A stretch of 47,987 bases of DNA from assembly GCF_001898805.1 (NCBI RefSeq), contig NZ_MKVJ01000013.1, positions 105,566 through 153,552 on the forward strand, read 5' to 3'. Origin of the DNA: Leifsonia sp. 71-9 (lineage in GTDB: Bacteria; Actinomycetota; Actinomycetes; Actinomycetales; Microbacteriaceae). The notes beneath the pieces are model-generated. The model made no database searches and was not told the origin of the DNA. It was given only the letters and a program-made list of their open reading frames with translations. Within the stretch, counting starts at the first letter, position 1. Each line of letters begins with the position of its first letter. The position numbers were made by a program, and so were the translations under genes. This document shows, piece after piece, positions 1 through 8,645 of the stretch.

Positions 1-1362
1 CGCGAGCAGCGCTCCGGCCCCCGCCACGAGGGCGAGATAGGCCCACGGCAGCACCGGGACGACGAACCCGCCGCCCGGGATGCCCGCGAGCAGCGACTGC
101 GCACCGGCCCAGCCGTACACGCATCCCAGCACCAGTCCGGTCAAAAGCCCGGCGACGGTGATCTGGACGCTCTCGGCCAAGATCATCCGGCGCACCTGGC
201 CGCCGGTGAAGCCGAGGGCGCGCAGGAGGCCGAGCTCGCGCGCCCGCTGGAGCACGCTGAGGGCCAGGCTGTTCACCACACCGACCGCGGCGATCACGGC
301 GGAGAAACCGACCAGCACGCTGAAGACCACCATCGTGACGGTGAGGATATTCTCAACACCCGCATAGGCCTCCGGCTCGGACTCCGCGGCACGGTGGATC
401 ATCTGGAGCCACGACTGGGCGGCGACGACGAACATCGTGACGAGCGTCACGCCGATGACGAGCCCGATGGCGGTCCGGGAGCTGCGCTCCGGGTTCCGCA
501 TCGCGTTTGCGGCGGCGAGCCGGGAGGCGGCGCCGCGACCGAGCAGCATCCCGACGCCGCGGAGGACCACGGGCAGGAACATCGGGGCCGCGAGCACGAT
601 GCCCGTGAACGAGAGGATGCCGCCGGGCAGCGCCACGAGCACCCCGTACGGCGCGAGACCGTCGAGGGCCGGCACGCCGGCGAACATCCCGAGCCCCAGG
701 AGCACGCCCAGCACGAGCAGCGCCGCACCGAGGGCGATGAGCGTGAGCGCGACGATCGCGCGGCCACGGCTGCGGACGGCCGCGGCGGGACGCTCCTGCG
801 CCGCGCCGAGCGCCTGGATCGGGGACACGCTCAGCACCCTCCTGCTGCCGATCCACGACGCCAGCCAGGTCGTGAGGACGACCACCACGACCGGCACCAG
901 CAACGACGGGGTGAGCACGGGGTACGGCACATCCGGCAGCGTTCCCGTGAGCGTGAGGAGGCGGGTCGCGAGCAGGGAGAGCGCTGCCGCGCCCGCTCCC
1001 CCGGCGACCGCGCCGATCACGCCCACGGTGAGCCCCTCGCCCGCGACCGAGCGGCGCTGCGCCTGGGCGCTGGAGCCGATCAGCCGCAGGAGGGCGATCG
1101 TGCGCGTGCGGCCGGCGATGATCGTCGCGAACGTGTTCGTCGTCACGATCGCGCCGACGTAGACCGCGATGACGAAGAAGATGCCCGACACCACCGAGAG
1201 GGCGATCCGGACGGTCGCGCTCGCCCCGAAGTCGCTGGCCGCGATGTACGCGCTGAGGACGTTCGTGCAGGCCAGCAGCGCCACGCCGAAGGCGGAGCTG
1301 AGAGCGGCGACCAGGATACTCGCCCGGTGCTCGCGGGCGTTCGCCCGGAACGCCCGGATCAC
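1..1362 (-). CDS. FtsX/MacB-type ABC transporter permease (3' end beyond window)
   Basis: Integral-membrane half of an ABC exporter. About 454 residues are visible and the reading frame runs off the left edge, so the C-terminus is missing. Translation from GTG at 1362 gives a short basic N-terminus, a long hydrophobic segment, an extracytoplasmic stretch and several further membrane spans. Near the visible end is an FtsX-domain block reading V-N-S-L-A-L-S-V-L-Q-R-A-R-E-L-G-L-L-R-A-L-G, typical of the family. The start overlaps the stop of the upstream ATPase gene (GTGA), which indicates translational coupling. Together with that ATPase and the two-component system upstream it probably forms a regulated exporter. 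The substrate cannot be told; antimicrobial peptide or lipoprotein handling are family possibilities only. Confidence 0.85.
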   Translation of the reverse strand, partial: MIRAFRANAREHRASILVAALSSAFGVALLACTNVLSAYIAASDFGASATVRIALSVVSGIFFVIAVYVGAIVTTNTFATIIAGRTRTIALLRLIGSSAQAQRRSVAGEGLTVGVIGAVAGGAGAAALSLLATRLLTLTGTLPDVPYPVLTPSLLVPVVVVVLTTWLASWIGSRRVLSVSPIQALGAAQERPAAAVRSRGRAIVALTLIALGAALLVLGVLLGLGMFAGVPALDGLAPYGVLVALPGGILSFTGIVLAAPMFLPVVLRGVGMLLGRGAASRLAAANAMRNPERSSRTAIGLVIGVTLVTMFVVAAQSWLQMIHRAAESEPEAYAGVENILTVTMVVFSVLVGFSAVIAAVGVVNSLALSVLQRARELGLLRALGFTGGQVRRMILAESVQITVAGLLTGLVLGCVYGWAGAQSLLAGIPGGGFVVPVLPWAYLALVAGAGALLA

Positions 1363-2111
1363 GCGAGCGCCTCCATCCCGAGCATGTAGGCGGAGATCTC
1401 CTCGGCAGACGACCGCTCCCGCTCGGCGACCACCCGGCCGTCGGCGAGGAAGACGATGCGGTCGGCGAAGCTGGCGGCCACGGGATCGTGCGTCACCATC
1501 GCGATGCTCTGGCCGTACGTGTGCGCGGCCTCCCGCAGCACCGCCAGCACCTCGCGCCCGGTGCGCGAGTCGAGGTTGCCGGTCGGCTCGTCGGCGAAGA
1601 TCAGATCAGGCCGGGTCGCCAGCGCTCGCACGATCGCGACGCGCTGCTGCTGACCGCCGGACAGCTCGTGCGGCCGGTGCGTCAGGCGGGCGCCGAGGCC
1701 GAGCGACTCGACCAGGTGGTCGATCCACTCGCGCTGCGGCGGCGTCGGCTTGCGCCCGTCGAGCTCGAACGGCAGCAGGATGTTGCCCTGCACGTCGAGC
1801 GTCGGCACCAGGTTGAACGACTGGAACACGAAACCCACCCGGCGCCGCCGCAGAAGGGTCAACTCCCTGTCCGGCAGCGCGGTGATCTCGGTGTCGCCGA
1901 GGAAGACGCGCCCGCTGGTCACGGAGTCGAGCCCGGCCATCACGTGCATGAGCGTTGACTTGCCCGACCCGCTCGGCCCCATGATGGCCGTGAACCGCCC
2001 GGCCGGGATCCCGATGGTCACGCCGTCGAGCGCGGCCACCCGGCCGGCCCCCGATCCGTAGGTCTTGGTCGCCGCCTCGACGCGGGCGACGGGAGCAGTG
2101 GTCTCAGTCAT
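1359..2111 (-). CDS. ABC transporter ATP-binding protein (MacB/LolD type)
   Basis: Nucleotide-binding subunit of 250 residues that powers the FtsX-type permease encoded directly downstream. All canonical motifs are present: Walker A GPSGSGKST (residues 45-53), Q-loop Gln97 in FVFQSFNL, signature LSGGQQQR (150-157), Walker B with Asp174-Glu175 in IFADEPTGNLD, and H-loop His208 in VTHD. The RRRxVGFVFQ-FNL and EPTGNLDS signatures are characteristic of the MacB/LolD/FtsE branch. The stop overlaps the permease start by four bases. The ATG at 2111 lies six bases after a TAGCGT -10 hexamer, suggesting a leaderless transcript separate from the kinase/regulator genes. Confidence 0.93.
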   Translation of the reverse strand: MTETTAPVARVEAATKTYGSGAGRVAALDGVTIGIPAGRFTAIMGPSGSGKSTLMHVMAGLDSVTSGRVFLGDTEITALPDRELTLLRRRRVGFVFQSFNLVPTLDVQGNILLPFELDGRKPTPPQREWIDHLVESLGLGARLTHRPHELSGGQQQRVAIVRALATRPDLIFADEPTGNLDSRTGREVLAVLREAAHTYGQSIAMVTHDPVAASFADRIVFLADGRVVAERERSSAEEISAYMLGMEALA

Positions 2112-2117
2112 ACCTCC

Positions 2118-2123
2118 ACGCTA
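2118..2123 (-). promoter_or_regulatory. -10 hexamer TAGCGT, leaderless start of the ABC ATPase gene
   Basis: On the minus strand TAGCGT is followed by GGAGGT and then the ATG at 2111. A TANNNT hexamer six bases before the start codon would place the transcription start at or next to the A of ATG. GGAGGT resembles a ribosome binding site but abuts the codon, too close to work as one. No convincing -35 is visible. Confidence 0.5.
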
Positions 2124-2176
2124 GGAAGGCGCAGGCGGCGGCGGATCGCGCCGGGGGCCTATCCACCATCCGTCTG

Positions 2177-2188
2177 GAGGATGATTCG
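2177..2188 (-). promoter_or_regulatory. Copy 1 of repeated 12-mer CGAATCATCCTC (candidate response-regulator site)
   Basis: This 12-base word, read on the minus strand, lies in the 81-base gap between the response-regulator stop and the ABC ATPase start. The identical word occurs on the plus strand at 4813-4824, in the gap upstream of the kinase. Here it is part of an imperfect inverted repeat (2161-2182, seven of eight positions matched per arm). A binding site for the neighbouring LuxR-type regulator is the simplest reading; this is inference. Confidence 0.4.
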
Positions 2189-2192
2189 GCGA

Positions 2193-2888
2193 CTACGCCC
2201 CCGCACCCCCGGTCAACCCGTGCTCGAACGCGTACACGACCATCTGCACCCGGTCGCGCAGTCCGAGCTTCGACAGGATGCGGCTGATGTGCGTCTTCAC
2301 CGTCGCCTCGCTGAGGAACTCGGAGCCGGCGATCTCGGCGTTGCTGAGGCCGCGCGCCGCGAGCACGAAGATCTCGCGCTCGCGGGCGGTGAGGGTGGCG
2401 AACTCGACGGGTTGGGGGCGTTCGGCGGCGCGTCCCTCGGAGAAGTACTGGAAGAGCTCGCGGGTGGCGCCCGCGGCGATCACCGCGCTCCCCGCGTGGA
2501 CCGTGCGGATCGCCGCGAGCAGGAACTCGGGTTCGGCGTCCTTCAGCACGAACCCGCTCGCGCCGCCCCGGATAGCGCGCGCGGCGGCCTCGTCGAGGTC
2601 GAAGGTGGTCAGTACGACGATGCGGGGTGGCGTGCGGCCCTCGCGCTCGGCCTCGGCGATGATCGCGCCGGTGGCGGCGATGCCGTCCATGACGGGCATG
2701 CGGATGTCCATGAGGACGACGTCCGGGCTCACCGCGCGTGCGAGGTCCACGCCCTCCTGGCCGTTGGCGGCCTCGCCGACGAACGCGAGGTCGGGCTGGG
2801 ACGAGACCAGCATCCGCACGCCCGCGCGGAACAGCGCCTGGTCGTCGACCAGCAGCACGCGGATCGGCGCGCTCTCGCCGCCGGTCAC
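2193..2888 (-). CDS. NarL/LuxR-family two-component response regulator
   Basis: DNA-binding response regulator of 231 residues. The receiver domain (about residues 9-125) has acidic residues Asp15-Asp16, phospho-acceptor Asp61 in VVLMDIRMP, Thr94-Thr95 in VVLTTF and Lys116 in FVLKD. The C-terminal LuxR/GerE helix-turn-helix (about 165-225) begins LTAREREIFVLAARGLSN and contains EATVKTHISRILSKLGLRDR. The GTG start at 2888 overlaps the kinase stop (GTGA), so the pair is translationally coupled. The cognate kinase is the gene just upstream. The ABC exporter downstream and a 12-base word repeated in two flanking gaps suggest its targets. Confidence 0.94.
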   Translation of the reverse strand: MTGGESAPIRVLLVDDQALFRAGVRMLVSSQPDLAFVGEAANGQEGVDLARAVSPDVVLMDIRMPVMDGIAATGAIIAEAEREGRTPPRIVVLTTFDLDEAAARAIRGGASGFVLKDAEPEFLLAAIRTVHAGSAVIAAGATRELFQYFSEGRAAERPQPVEFATLTAREREIFVLAARGLSNAEIAGSEFLSEATVKTHISRILSKLGLRDRVQMVVYAFEHGLTGGAGA

Positions 2889-4765
2889 GCGGCTCCCCCG
2901 GCCGGGAGGAAGGCCGAGACCACGAACACGCCATCGGCGGGTCCGGCGGAGAGGGTTCCGCCGGCGAGGGAGGCGCGCTCCCGCATCCCGGGCAGGCCGT
3001 GGCCGATGCGCGGCAGCATGCCGGTCGAGGACTGTTCGGTGGACGGGTGCTTCATGGTGTTCCTCACGGTGATGACGATGCCGGGTCCCCCGTCGCCGGG
3101 AGCGGCGGCCGCCAGGACGACGATGGCGGGCTGGGAGGTGTCGCCGTGCCGGAGGGCGTTGGTGAGCGCCTCCTGCACGATGCGGTAGGCGGCGATCTGC
3201 TGGGCGGAGCCGAGCCCCTCGTACGAGCCGATCCGTTCGAGCACGACCGGTAGGCCCGCCGCGCGGATCTGTTCCACGGTCTGCACGACGTCGTCGAGTC
3301 CCGGCTGCGGTCCCTCTGGCTGCGACTGCCGCAGCTCGGCGAGCAGGATGCGCACGTCGCCGAGCGCCGATCGTGCGGTCGCCGCGATGGTCGTGAGCGC
3401 CTCGTCGACCGCCTCCGGATCGGCGTGCCGGGCGTACCGGGCGCCGTCGGCCTGGGCGATGACGACGGCGAGCGAGTGGGCGACGACGTCGTGCATGTCG
3501 CGCGCGATGCGGGTGCGCTCCTGCTCGACGACGACGACCTCCTCCGCCCGGTTGCGGTCGAGCTCGGCGATCGTCTGCGCGTAGCGCGAGAACCGCGCCG
3601 CGCGCCAGGTGCGCATGAGCAGGCCGAGCACCCAGGACAGCCCGAGGACGGTCGCACTCACCACGAACAGGAAGGCGAATTGGAGGGCGATGCTCGTGAT
3701 CGACGACGACAGCAGGTCGAAGTAGCCCTGGGCCAGGGCGGAGGTCACCGACAGGTAGAGCGCCGCGACCAGGGCGCCGAGACCGGATGAGACCAGACCG
3801 ACCCAGCGGACGACCCGATCGCCGTACGCGCCCGTCGCGTAGAGGACGAGCAGCACCGCGAGGTCGCTCGCCAGGATGGTATTGCCCGTCGTCATCTGGA
3901 TGACGGCGCCCAGCCAGGCGAAGGAGAGGGCCACCGCCGGGGACATCCGCCGAAGCGCGACGGCGACGGTGAACACCGCCAGCACCACCACGCCGGAGCG
4001 GCTGCCGTCGAGGGTGGTGCCGAACACGTTCGCCGAGTCGATCAGCAGGCAGACCACCGCGAACGCCGCGGCGCCGGCGATGTCGAACGTCAGCTCGGTG
4101 CGGCTGAGGCGCCGCACGAGCCGGGGCCGGTCCGGATCCCCCTCGGTCACGGTCGCCCCGCCCGAGGAGGCCAGCCAGACCAGGACCGAGCCGCGCTGCG
4201 TCTGGCCCGGCGCAGTGTCCCTGGTCGGCTCGAACGCGCGCTGACGGGCCACGAGGTAGCCGAGCAGCCACGCGATCAGGAAGGCGACGATCATCAGGAG
4301 GCTCATGAGCAGGAGCCCGACGCCCTGGCTCGTGTAGTAGCCCGCGATCACCGGCCCGAACTGCAGGAACTTGAGCTCCCCGCGCACCGTGAAGAGGTAC
4401 GCCATCGCCGGGCCCAGCAGGATGGCCGAACCGAAGGCGAACCAGCGGAGCACGCGTCCGCCGTGGGCGGCGATCCCGAAGACCGTGGCGAAGACCGCGA
4501 CGCTCCCGATCACACGGAACGCGCCCGGCAGCGGATCGGGCTCGGTGAGCTCCAGCAGGATGGCCACCCACACGATCCCGAGCGCCGCACCGGGGAGCAC
4601 CCGCGACAGGGCGACACCGGCGCAGTAGAACAGGACGGCGAGCCCGGAGAGGGCGGTCGGCAGACCGGCCAGCAGCCACGCGACGAACAGCAGCGCCGCG
4701 ACGGCCGGCTCCAGCACCCAGCGGTGCGGCGCCAGCGCGCTCAGGAGGCGGGTGCGGTCGGGCAT
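2885..4765 (-). CDS. Sensor histidine kinase (HisKA_3) with a duplicated membrane domain
   Basis: NarL-type sensor kinase of 626 residues, longer than the roughly 400 usual for such actinobacterial kinases. The catalytic half has the H-box His425 in RIARDMHDVVAHS, N-box Asn536 in QEALTNALRHG and a G-box from about 588 (GHGLPGMRERASLAGG). The N-terminal 385 residues hold about twelve hydrophobic segments in two blocks. Residues 40-125 and 257-340 resemble each other (SG..V......VAL.R..P..AL...W, then ..GRVLRW / ..DRVVRW), so the sensor domain appears tandemly duplicated with a hydrophilic linker (about 175-225). The ATG at 4765 is six bases after a TACCGT hexamer. The ligand is unknown. Confidence 0.92.
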   Translation of the reverse strand: MPDRTRLLSALAPHRWVLEPAVAALLFVAWLLAGLPTALSGLAVLFYCAGVALSRVLPGAALGIVWVAILLELTEPDPLPGAFRVIGSVAVFATVFGIAAHGGRVLRWFAFGSAILLGPAMAYLFTVRGELKFLQFGPVIAGYYTSQGVGLLLMSLLMIVAFLIAWLLGYLVARQRAFEPTRDTAPGQTQRGSVLVWLASSGGATVTEGDPDRPRLVRRLSRTELTFDIAGAAAFAVVCLLIDSANVFGTTLDGSRSGVVVLAVFTVAVALRRMSPAVALSFAWLGAVIQMTTGNTILASDLAVLLVLYATGAYGDRVVRWVGLVSSGLGALVAALYLSVTSALAQGYFDLLSSSITSIALQFAFLFVVSATVLGLSWVLGLLMRTWRAARFSRYAQTIAELDRNRAEEVVVVEQERTRIARDMHDVVAHSLAVVIAQADGARYARHADPEAVDEALTTIAATARSALGDVRILLAELRQSQPEGPQPGLDDVVQTVEQIRAAGLPVVLERIGSYEGLGSAQQIAAYRIVQEALTNALRHGDTSQPAIVVLAAAAPGDGGPGIVITVRNTMKHPSTEQSSTGMLPRIGHGLPGMRERASLAGGTLSAGPADGVFVVSAFLPAGGAA

Positions 4766-4771
4766 GCCTCT

Positions 4772-4777
4772 ACGGTA
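4772..4777 (-). promoter_or_regulatory. -10 hexamer TACCGT, leaderless start of the kinase gene
   Basis: On the minus strand TACCGT is followed by AGAGGC and the ATG at 4765, giving a six-base gap that fits a leaderless transcript. No good -35 hexamer is seen 16-18 bases upstream. Confidence 0.5.
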
Positions 4778-4812
4778 CGGTCCCGGGCGCGCCGAAGCCG
4801 CATCCTGACGCG

Positions 4813-4824
4813 CGAATCATCCTC
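4813..4824 (+). promoter_or_regulatory. Copy 2 of repeated 12-mer CGAATCATCCTC
   Basis: Identical to the word at 2177-2188 but on the opposite strand. It lies in the 74-base gap between the era stop and the kinase start, about 50 bases upstream of the kinase ATG. It overlaps a small palindrome CATCC-TCG-GGATG (4818-4830). It probably marks autoregulation by the response regulator; this is inferred from placement and repetition only. Confidence 0.4.
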
Positions 4825-4839
4825 GGGATGTACGGGGCG

Positions 4840-5733
4840 TCAGAACCCGAGACGCCCCAGCTGCTTCGGGTCGCGCTGCCAGTCCTTCGCCACCTTCACG
4901 CGAATGGAGAGGAACACGTGCCGCCCGAGCAGCGCCTCGATCGGCACCCGAGCGGCCGCGCCGACATCCCGCAGCCGGCTGCCGCCCTTGCCGATGACGA
5001 TGGCCTTCTGGCTGTCGCGCTCGACGAAGAGGTTCGCATACACCTCGACGAGATCCTTGTCGTCGCGCTCCACGATGTCGTCGATCGTGACGGCGAGCGA
5101 GTGCGGGAGCTCGTCCTGCACACCCTCCAGCACGGCCTCGCGGATGTACTCCGAGATGCGGTCCTCGAGGCCCTCGTCGGTGATCGCGTCCTCCGGGTAG
5201 AGCGGGCCGGGCGACGACGGGAGCAGCTTCATGAGCTCGCCCGTGAGGGTGTCGAGCTGGATGGCGCTGGTGGCGGAGATCGGCACGATCGCCTCCCACT
5301 CCCGCAGCTCGGCGAGGGCGAGCAGCTGCTGCGCGACCTGCGGGCGGCTCGCCTTGTCGATCTTGGTGACGATCGCCACCTTCTTCGCGGAGGGGTAGTC
5401 GTCGAGCTGCTCGTTGATGAAGCGGTCGCCCGGGCCGATCTTCTCGTCGGCGGGCACGCAGAACCCGATCACGTCCACGTCGCCGAGCGTCGACTGCACG
5501 AGGGTGTTGAGACGCTCGCCGAGCAGGGTGCGGGGACGGTGGATGCCCGGGGTGTCGACCAGGATGAGCTGGCCGTTCTTCTGGTGCACGATGCCGCGGA
5601 TGGCGCGGCGGGTCGTCTGCGGCTTGGAGCTGGTGATCGCCACCTTCTCGCCCACGAGGGCGTTGGTGAGCGTGGACTTCCCGACGTTCGGGCGGCCGAC
5701 GAACGACACGAATCCGGCGTGGTACTCGGTCAC
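4840..5733 (-). CDS. era: GTPase Era
   Basis: Essential GTPase that binds the 3' end of 16S rRNA and acts in 30S subunit maturation. The 297 residues match the family length. GTPase motifs: G1 GRPNVGKS (13-20), G3 DTPG (60-63), G4 TKID (123-126, the usual N of NKxD being T). The C-terminal KH domain carries the IGKGG loop. The GTG start at 5733 overlaps the stop of the CBS-domain gene (GTGA). It is the last gene of the hrcA-era operon and follows ybeY, another 16S maturation factor, so the tail of the operon is dedicated to ribosome assembly. A longer upstream reading frame exists, but the conserved N-terminus (YHAGFVSFVGRPNVGKS) fixes the start. Confidence 0.97.
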   Translation of the reverse strand: MTEYHAGFVSFVGRPNVGKSTLTNALVGEKVAITSSKPQTTRRAIRGIVHQKNGQLILVDTPGIHRPRTLLGERLNTLVQSTLGDVDVIGFCVPADEKIGPGDRFINEQLDDYPSAKKVAIVTKIDKASRPQVAQQLLALAELREWEAIVPISATSAIQLDTLTGELMKLLPSSPGPLYPEDAITDEGLEDRISEYIREAVLEGVQDELPHSLAVTIDDIVERDDKDLVEVYANLFVERDSQKAIVIGKGGSRLRDVGAAARVPIEALLGRHVFLSIRVKVAKDWQRDPKQLGRLGF

Positions 5734-7076
5734 GGGCGTACTTCTTTCTCGTGTCTGTCGTGCTTCTGGCGCTTCTCGTCCGACCGGTGCGCGAGCACCC
5801 GGTCGTCGGGCGCCGGGAGGAGCGCGGTGTCGCGCTCGACCAGGACGGTGCTGACGTGCTTGTGGCGGCCCTCGATGCGGTCGACCGTGAACCGGAGGCC
5901 CTCGATCGACACGGTCGAGCCGACCTCGGGCAGGCGGCCCAGGGCCTTGGCGATCAGACCGCCGACGCTGTCGACGTCGTCGTCGTCGATCTCCAGGTCG
6001 AACAGCTCGCCCAGATCGTCGAGCGGGAGGCGCGTCGCGATCCGGTAGCGGCCCTCGCCGAGCGGCTGGACCAGCTCGACCTCGTGGTCGTACTCGTCGG
6101 AGATGTCGCCGACGAGTTCCTCGATGAGGTCTTCGAGCGTGACGAGACCCGCGATGCCGCCGTACTCGTCGACGACCATCGCCAGATGGTTGGACTCCCG
6201 CTGCATCTCGCGCAGCAGCGCGTCCGCCTTCTGCGACTCGGGCACGAAGAGCGCGGGCCGCGCGATCTCCCCCATGGTCAGCTCGTCGGCGCCGAGCGGG
6301 CGCTCGAAGCTGAGCTTGGCGACATCCCGCAGGTAGAGCACGCCGACGACCTCGTCGGGGTCCCCGTCGATGACCGGCATGCGCGAGACGCCCTTGCTGA
6401 AGAACAGGCCCATCGCCGTGCCGAGACCCGCCGACGTGTCGAGGGCGATCATGTCCGTGCGCGGGATCATCACCTCGCGCACGACGGTGTCGCTGAACTC
6501 GAAGATCGAGTGGATGAGCTCCCGGTCGTCCTCCTCGAGCACGTCGAACTCCGCCGCCTCGTCGACGATGCTGAGCAGCTGCTCCTCGCTCGTGACCGGG
6601 GCCGAACGCGCGCGGGAGGGCGTCACGCGGTTGCCCAGCGCGACCAGGCCGCCCGGGATGGGGCCGAGCACGACGCGCACGAAGCGCACGAGTCCGGCGG
6701 TCGTGCGCAGCAGCACGGTCGAGTTCGCGCGCCCCACGCTCCGCGGGCTGACGCCCACCAGCACGAACGACACGCCCGTCATGATGAGGGCGGCCAGGAT
6801 CAGTGAGATCCACCACTCGTCGAAGATCTGCTCGAAGGCGAGCGTGACGAGCACGGCGGCCGTGGTCTCCGCGATGATGCGGCTGAAGTTGACCGCGTTC
6901 AGGTACGGGCCCGGGTCCTCGGAGATCGCCAGCAGCGCCTTCTTGGACCGGGAGGTCTCCGCCAGGTCGGCGATGTCGCCGCGCGACTGCACGCCCAGGG
7001 CGGAGTCGACGGCGGCCATCAGACCGCCGAAGGCGACGAGGACGAACGCGACGATGAAGAACAGCGCCGGGAGCAT
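5730..7076 (-). CDS. CNNM/CorC-type hemolysin C family protein (CBS domains)
   Basis: Membrane protein of 448 residues with an N-terminal DUF21/CNNM transmembrane domain (hydrophobic segments in roughly the first 170 residues). A linker containing SEEQLLSIVDEAAE is followed by a CBS pair (VMIPRTDMIALD through VDEYGGIAGLVTLEDLIEELVGDI) and a C-terminal CorC/HlyC domain (EVGSTVSIEGLRFTVDR). Family members are linked to Mg/Co efflux or resistance; old annotations call them hemolysins. The ATG at 7076 has a strong AGGAGG four bases away. It sits between ybeY and era, a conserved actinobacterial arrangement, and overlaps era by four bases. Confidence 0.93.
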   Translation of the reverse strand: MLPALFFIVAFVLVAFGGLMAAVDSALGVQSRGDIADLAETSRSKKALLAISEDPGPYLNAVNFSRIIAETTAAVLVTLAFEQIFDEWWISLILAALIMTGVSFVLVGVSPRSVGRANSTVLLRTTAGLVRFVRVVLGPIPGGLVALGNRVTPSRARSAPVTSEEQLLSIVDEAAEFDVLEEDDRELIHSIFEFSDTVVREVMIPRTDMIALDTSAGLGTAMGLFFSKGVSRMPVIDGDPDEVVGVLYLRDVAKLSFERPLGADELTMGEIARPALFVPESQKADALLREMQRESNHLAMVVDEYGGIAGLVTLEDLIEELVGDISDEYDHEVELVQPLGEGRYRIATRLPLDDLGELFDLEIDDDDVDSVGGLIAKALGRLPEVGSTVSIEGLRFTVDRIEGRHKHVSTVLVERDTALLPAPDDRVLAHRSDEKRQKHDRHEKEVRP

Positions 7077-7084
7077 CGTGCCTC

Positions 7085-7546
7085 CTAGCGCTGTCGGTCG
7101 TAGCGGGAGAAGCCCACCAGGATGTCGCGCTGGATCCCGAACATCTCGCGCTCCTCGGCCGGCTCCGCGTGGTCGAAGCCCAGCAGGTGCAGGATGCCGT
7201 GGGTCGTCAGCAGCAGCAGCTCGTCCATCAGGGTGTGCCCGGCCGTCTCGGCCTGCACCTGCGCCACCTGCGGGCAGAGCACGACGTCGCCGAGCAGTCC
7301 GGCCGGCGACGGCTCCTCCTCGGTGCCGGGACGCAGCTCGTCCATCGGGAAGCTGAGCACGTCGGTCGGGCCGGGCTCGTCCATCCACTGCACGTGCAGC
7401 TGCTCCATGGCGGCCTCGTCGACGAGCACGATCGCGAGCTCGGCGTCCGGGTGGACGTGCATGATGTCGAACGCGTACGAGGCGAGGCGCTGGAGGGCGG
7501 CCTCGTCCACCTCGATCGCGGACTCGTTGTTGATCTCGATGCTCAT
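7085..7546 (-). CDS. ybeY: Endoribonuclease YbeY (16S rRNA 3'-end maturation)
   Basis: Zinc-dependent RNase of the UPF0054 family, 153 residues, acting in 16S rRNA 3' maturation and ribosome quality control. The metal site [11 protein letters not shown] gives His116, His120 and His126 in the H-x3-H-x5-H pattern. The conserved [10 protein letters not shown] lies at 61-70. It follows phoH with a seven-base gap, the usual pairing, and precedes the CorC-like gene by eight bases. Start ATG at 7546 with a weak AGGG upstream. Confidence 0.96.
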   Translation of the reverse strand: MSIEINNESAIEVDEAALQRLASYAFDIMHVHPDAELAIVLVDEAAMEQLHVQWMDEPGPTDVLSFPMDELRPGTEEEPSPAGLLGDVVLCPQVAQVQAETAGHTLMDELLLLTTHGILHLLGFDHAEPAEEREMFGIQRDILVGFSRYDRQR

Positions 7547-7553
7547 GGCGGCC

Positions 7554-8645
7554 CTATCGTCGCTTCGGGAGGTGGTCGCGCGCGGCCCCGCGGCGTTCGG
7601 CGCGGTTCGCGAACTCGGCGGCCTTCTCGCGCTCGTACAGGCGCGCCTGCTGCTTGGCGTCGTACTCGGTGTACGCGTCGACGATGCGGCCCACCAGGGT
7701 GTGGCGCACGACGTCCTCGCTGGTCAGCTGCGCGAAGTGGATGTCGTCGACGTCCTTGAGGACGCGCGTCACGAGCCGCAGGCCGCTCGCCGCGTTCGGG
7801 AGGTCGATCTGCGTGATGTCGCCCGTCACGACCATCTGCGAGCCGAAGCCCAGACGGGTGAGGAACATCTTCATCTGCTCGGGCGTCGTGTTCTGCGCCT
7901 CGTCGAGGATGATGAACGAGTCGTTCAGCGTGCGGCCGCGCATGTAGGCGAGCGGAGCGACCTCGATGGTGCCCGCCGCGAGCAGCTTCGGCACCAGCTC
8001 CGGGTCCATCATCTCGTTGAGCGCGTCGTACAGCGGGCGGAGGTACGGGTCGATCTTGTCCGTGAGCGTGCCGGGCAGGTAGCCCAGGCGCTCCCCCGCC
8101 TCCACCGCCGGGCGCGTCAGGATGATGCGGTTGACCTCCTTGCGCTGGAGGGCCTGCACCGCCTTCGCCATCGCGAGGTACGTCTTGCCCGTACCGGCCG
8201 GGCCGATTCCGAAGACGATGGTGCTCTCGTCGATCGCGTCGACGTACTTCTTCTGCCCGAGCGTCTTCGGGCGGATGGTCTTTCCGCGCGTGGTCAGGAT
8301 GGCCTGGCCCAGCACGTCCGCGAGACTCGTGGCGTTGTCGTTGTCGAGGATCTTGGCCGACGTCGTGACCTCGGCCGGGCTGATGTCCTGCCCGTTGCGG
8401 ACGAGCTGCAGCAGCTCCTCCAGCAGCCGCCGTGCGGCCTCCACCTGCGTGGCGTCCCCGGTCAGGGTGATCTCGTTGCCGCGCACGTGCACGCTGACGA
8501 GCGGATACTGCCGCTCCAGCGTGGTGAGGAGCCGGTCCTGCGGTCCGAGCAGCCGGACCATCTGGACGCCGTCGACGTGCAGACGCGCCTCGGCGGCCCC
8601 GTTCGACGCGGCGCCCGCCTCGGGCATCGGTTCGCTAGTCGGCAA
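7554..8645 (-). CDS. PhoH family ATPase
   Basis: Cytoplasmic P-loop ATPase of 363 residues, the PhoH/YbeZ type encoded beside ybeY and thought to assist RNA metabolism. Walker A GPAGTGKT is at 148-155 and Walker [15 protein letters not shown] centres on Asp248-Glu249. The N-terminal ~100 residues hold a KH-like region typical of YbeZ. I chose the TTG at 8645 because GAGGAAGG lies about five bases upstream on the minus strand. The alternative ATG at 8627 has no ribosome binding site. With the TTG start the gene overlaps the HIT gene by 11 bases. Confidence 0.94.
   Translation of the reverse strand: MPTSEPMPEAGAASNGAAEARLHVDGVQMVRLLGPQDRLLTTLERQYPLVSVHVRGNEITLTGDATQVEAARRLLEELLQLVRNGQDISPAEVTTSAKILDNDNATSLADVLGQAILTTRGKTIRPKTLGQKKYVDAIDESTIVFGIGPAGTGKTYLAMAKAVQALQRKEVNRIILTRPAVEAGERLGYLPGTLTDKIDPYLRPLYDALNEMMDPELVPKLLAAGTIEVAPLAYMRGRTLNDSFIILDEAQNTTPEQMKMFLTRLGFGSQMVVTGDITQIDLPNAASGLRLVTRVLKDVDDIHFAQLTSEDVVRHTLVGRIVDAYTEYDAKQQARLYEREKAAEFANRAERRGAARDHLPKRR

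Noticed and set aside
2193-4679. 828-codon frame that would fuse upstream sequence to the response regulator
   Set aside because: Sequence before the GTG at 2888 is a frame shadow of the kinase gene; the kinase frame carries all the H, N and G boxes.
4840-6816. Extended 658-codon frame that includes era
   Set aside because: The part before GTG 5733 is the out-of-frame shadow of the CBS-domain gene. Only the era portion shows family motifs.
5730-7076. A true hemolysin
   Set aside because: The name is historical. Domains are CNNM transmembrane, CBS pair and CorC/HlyC, pointing to ion transport.
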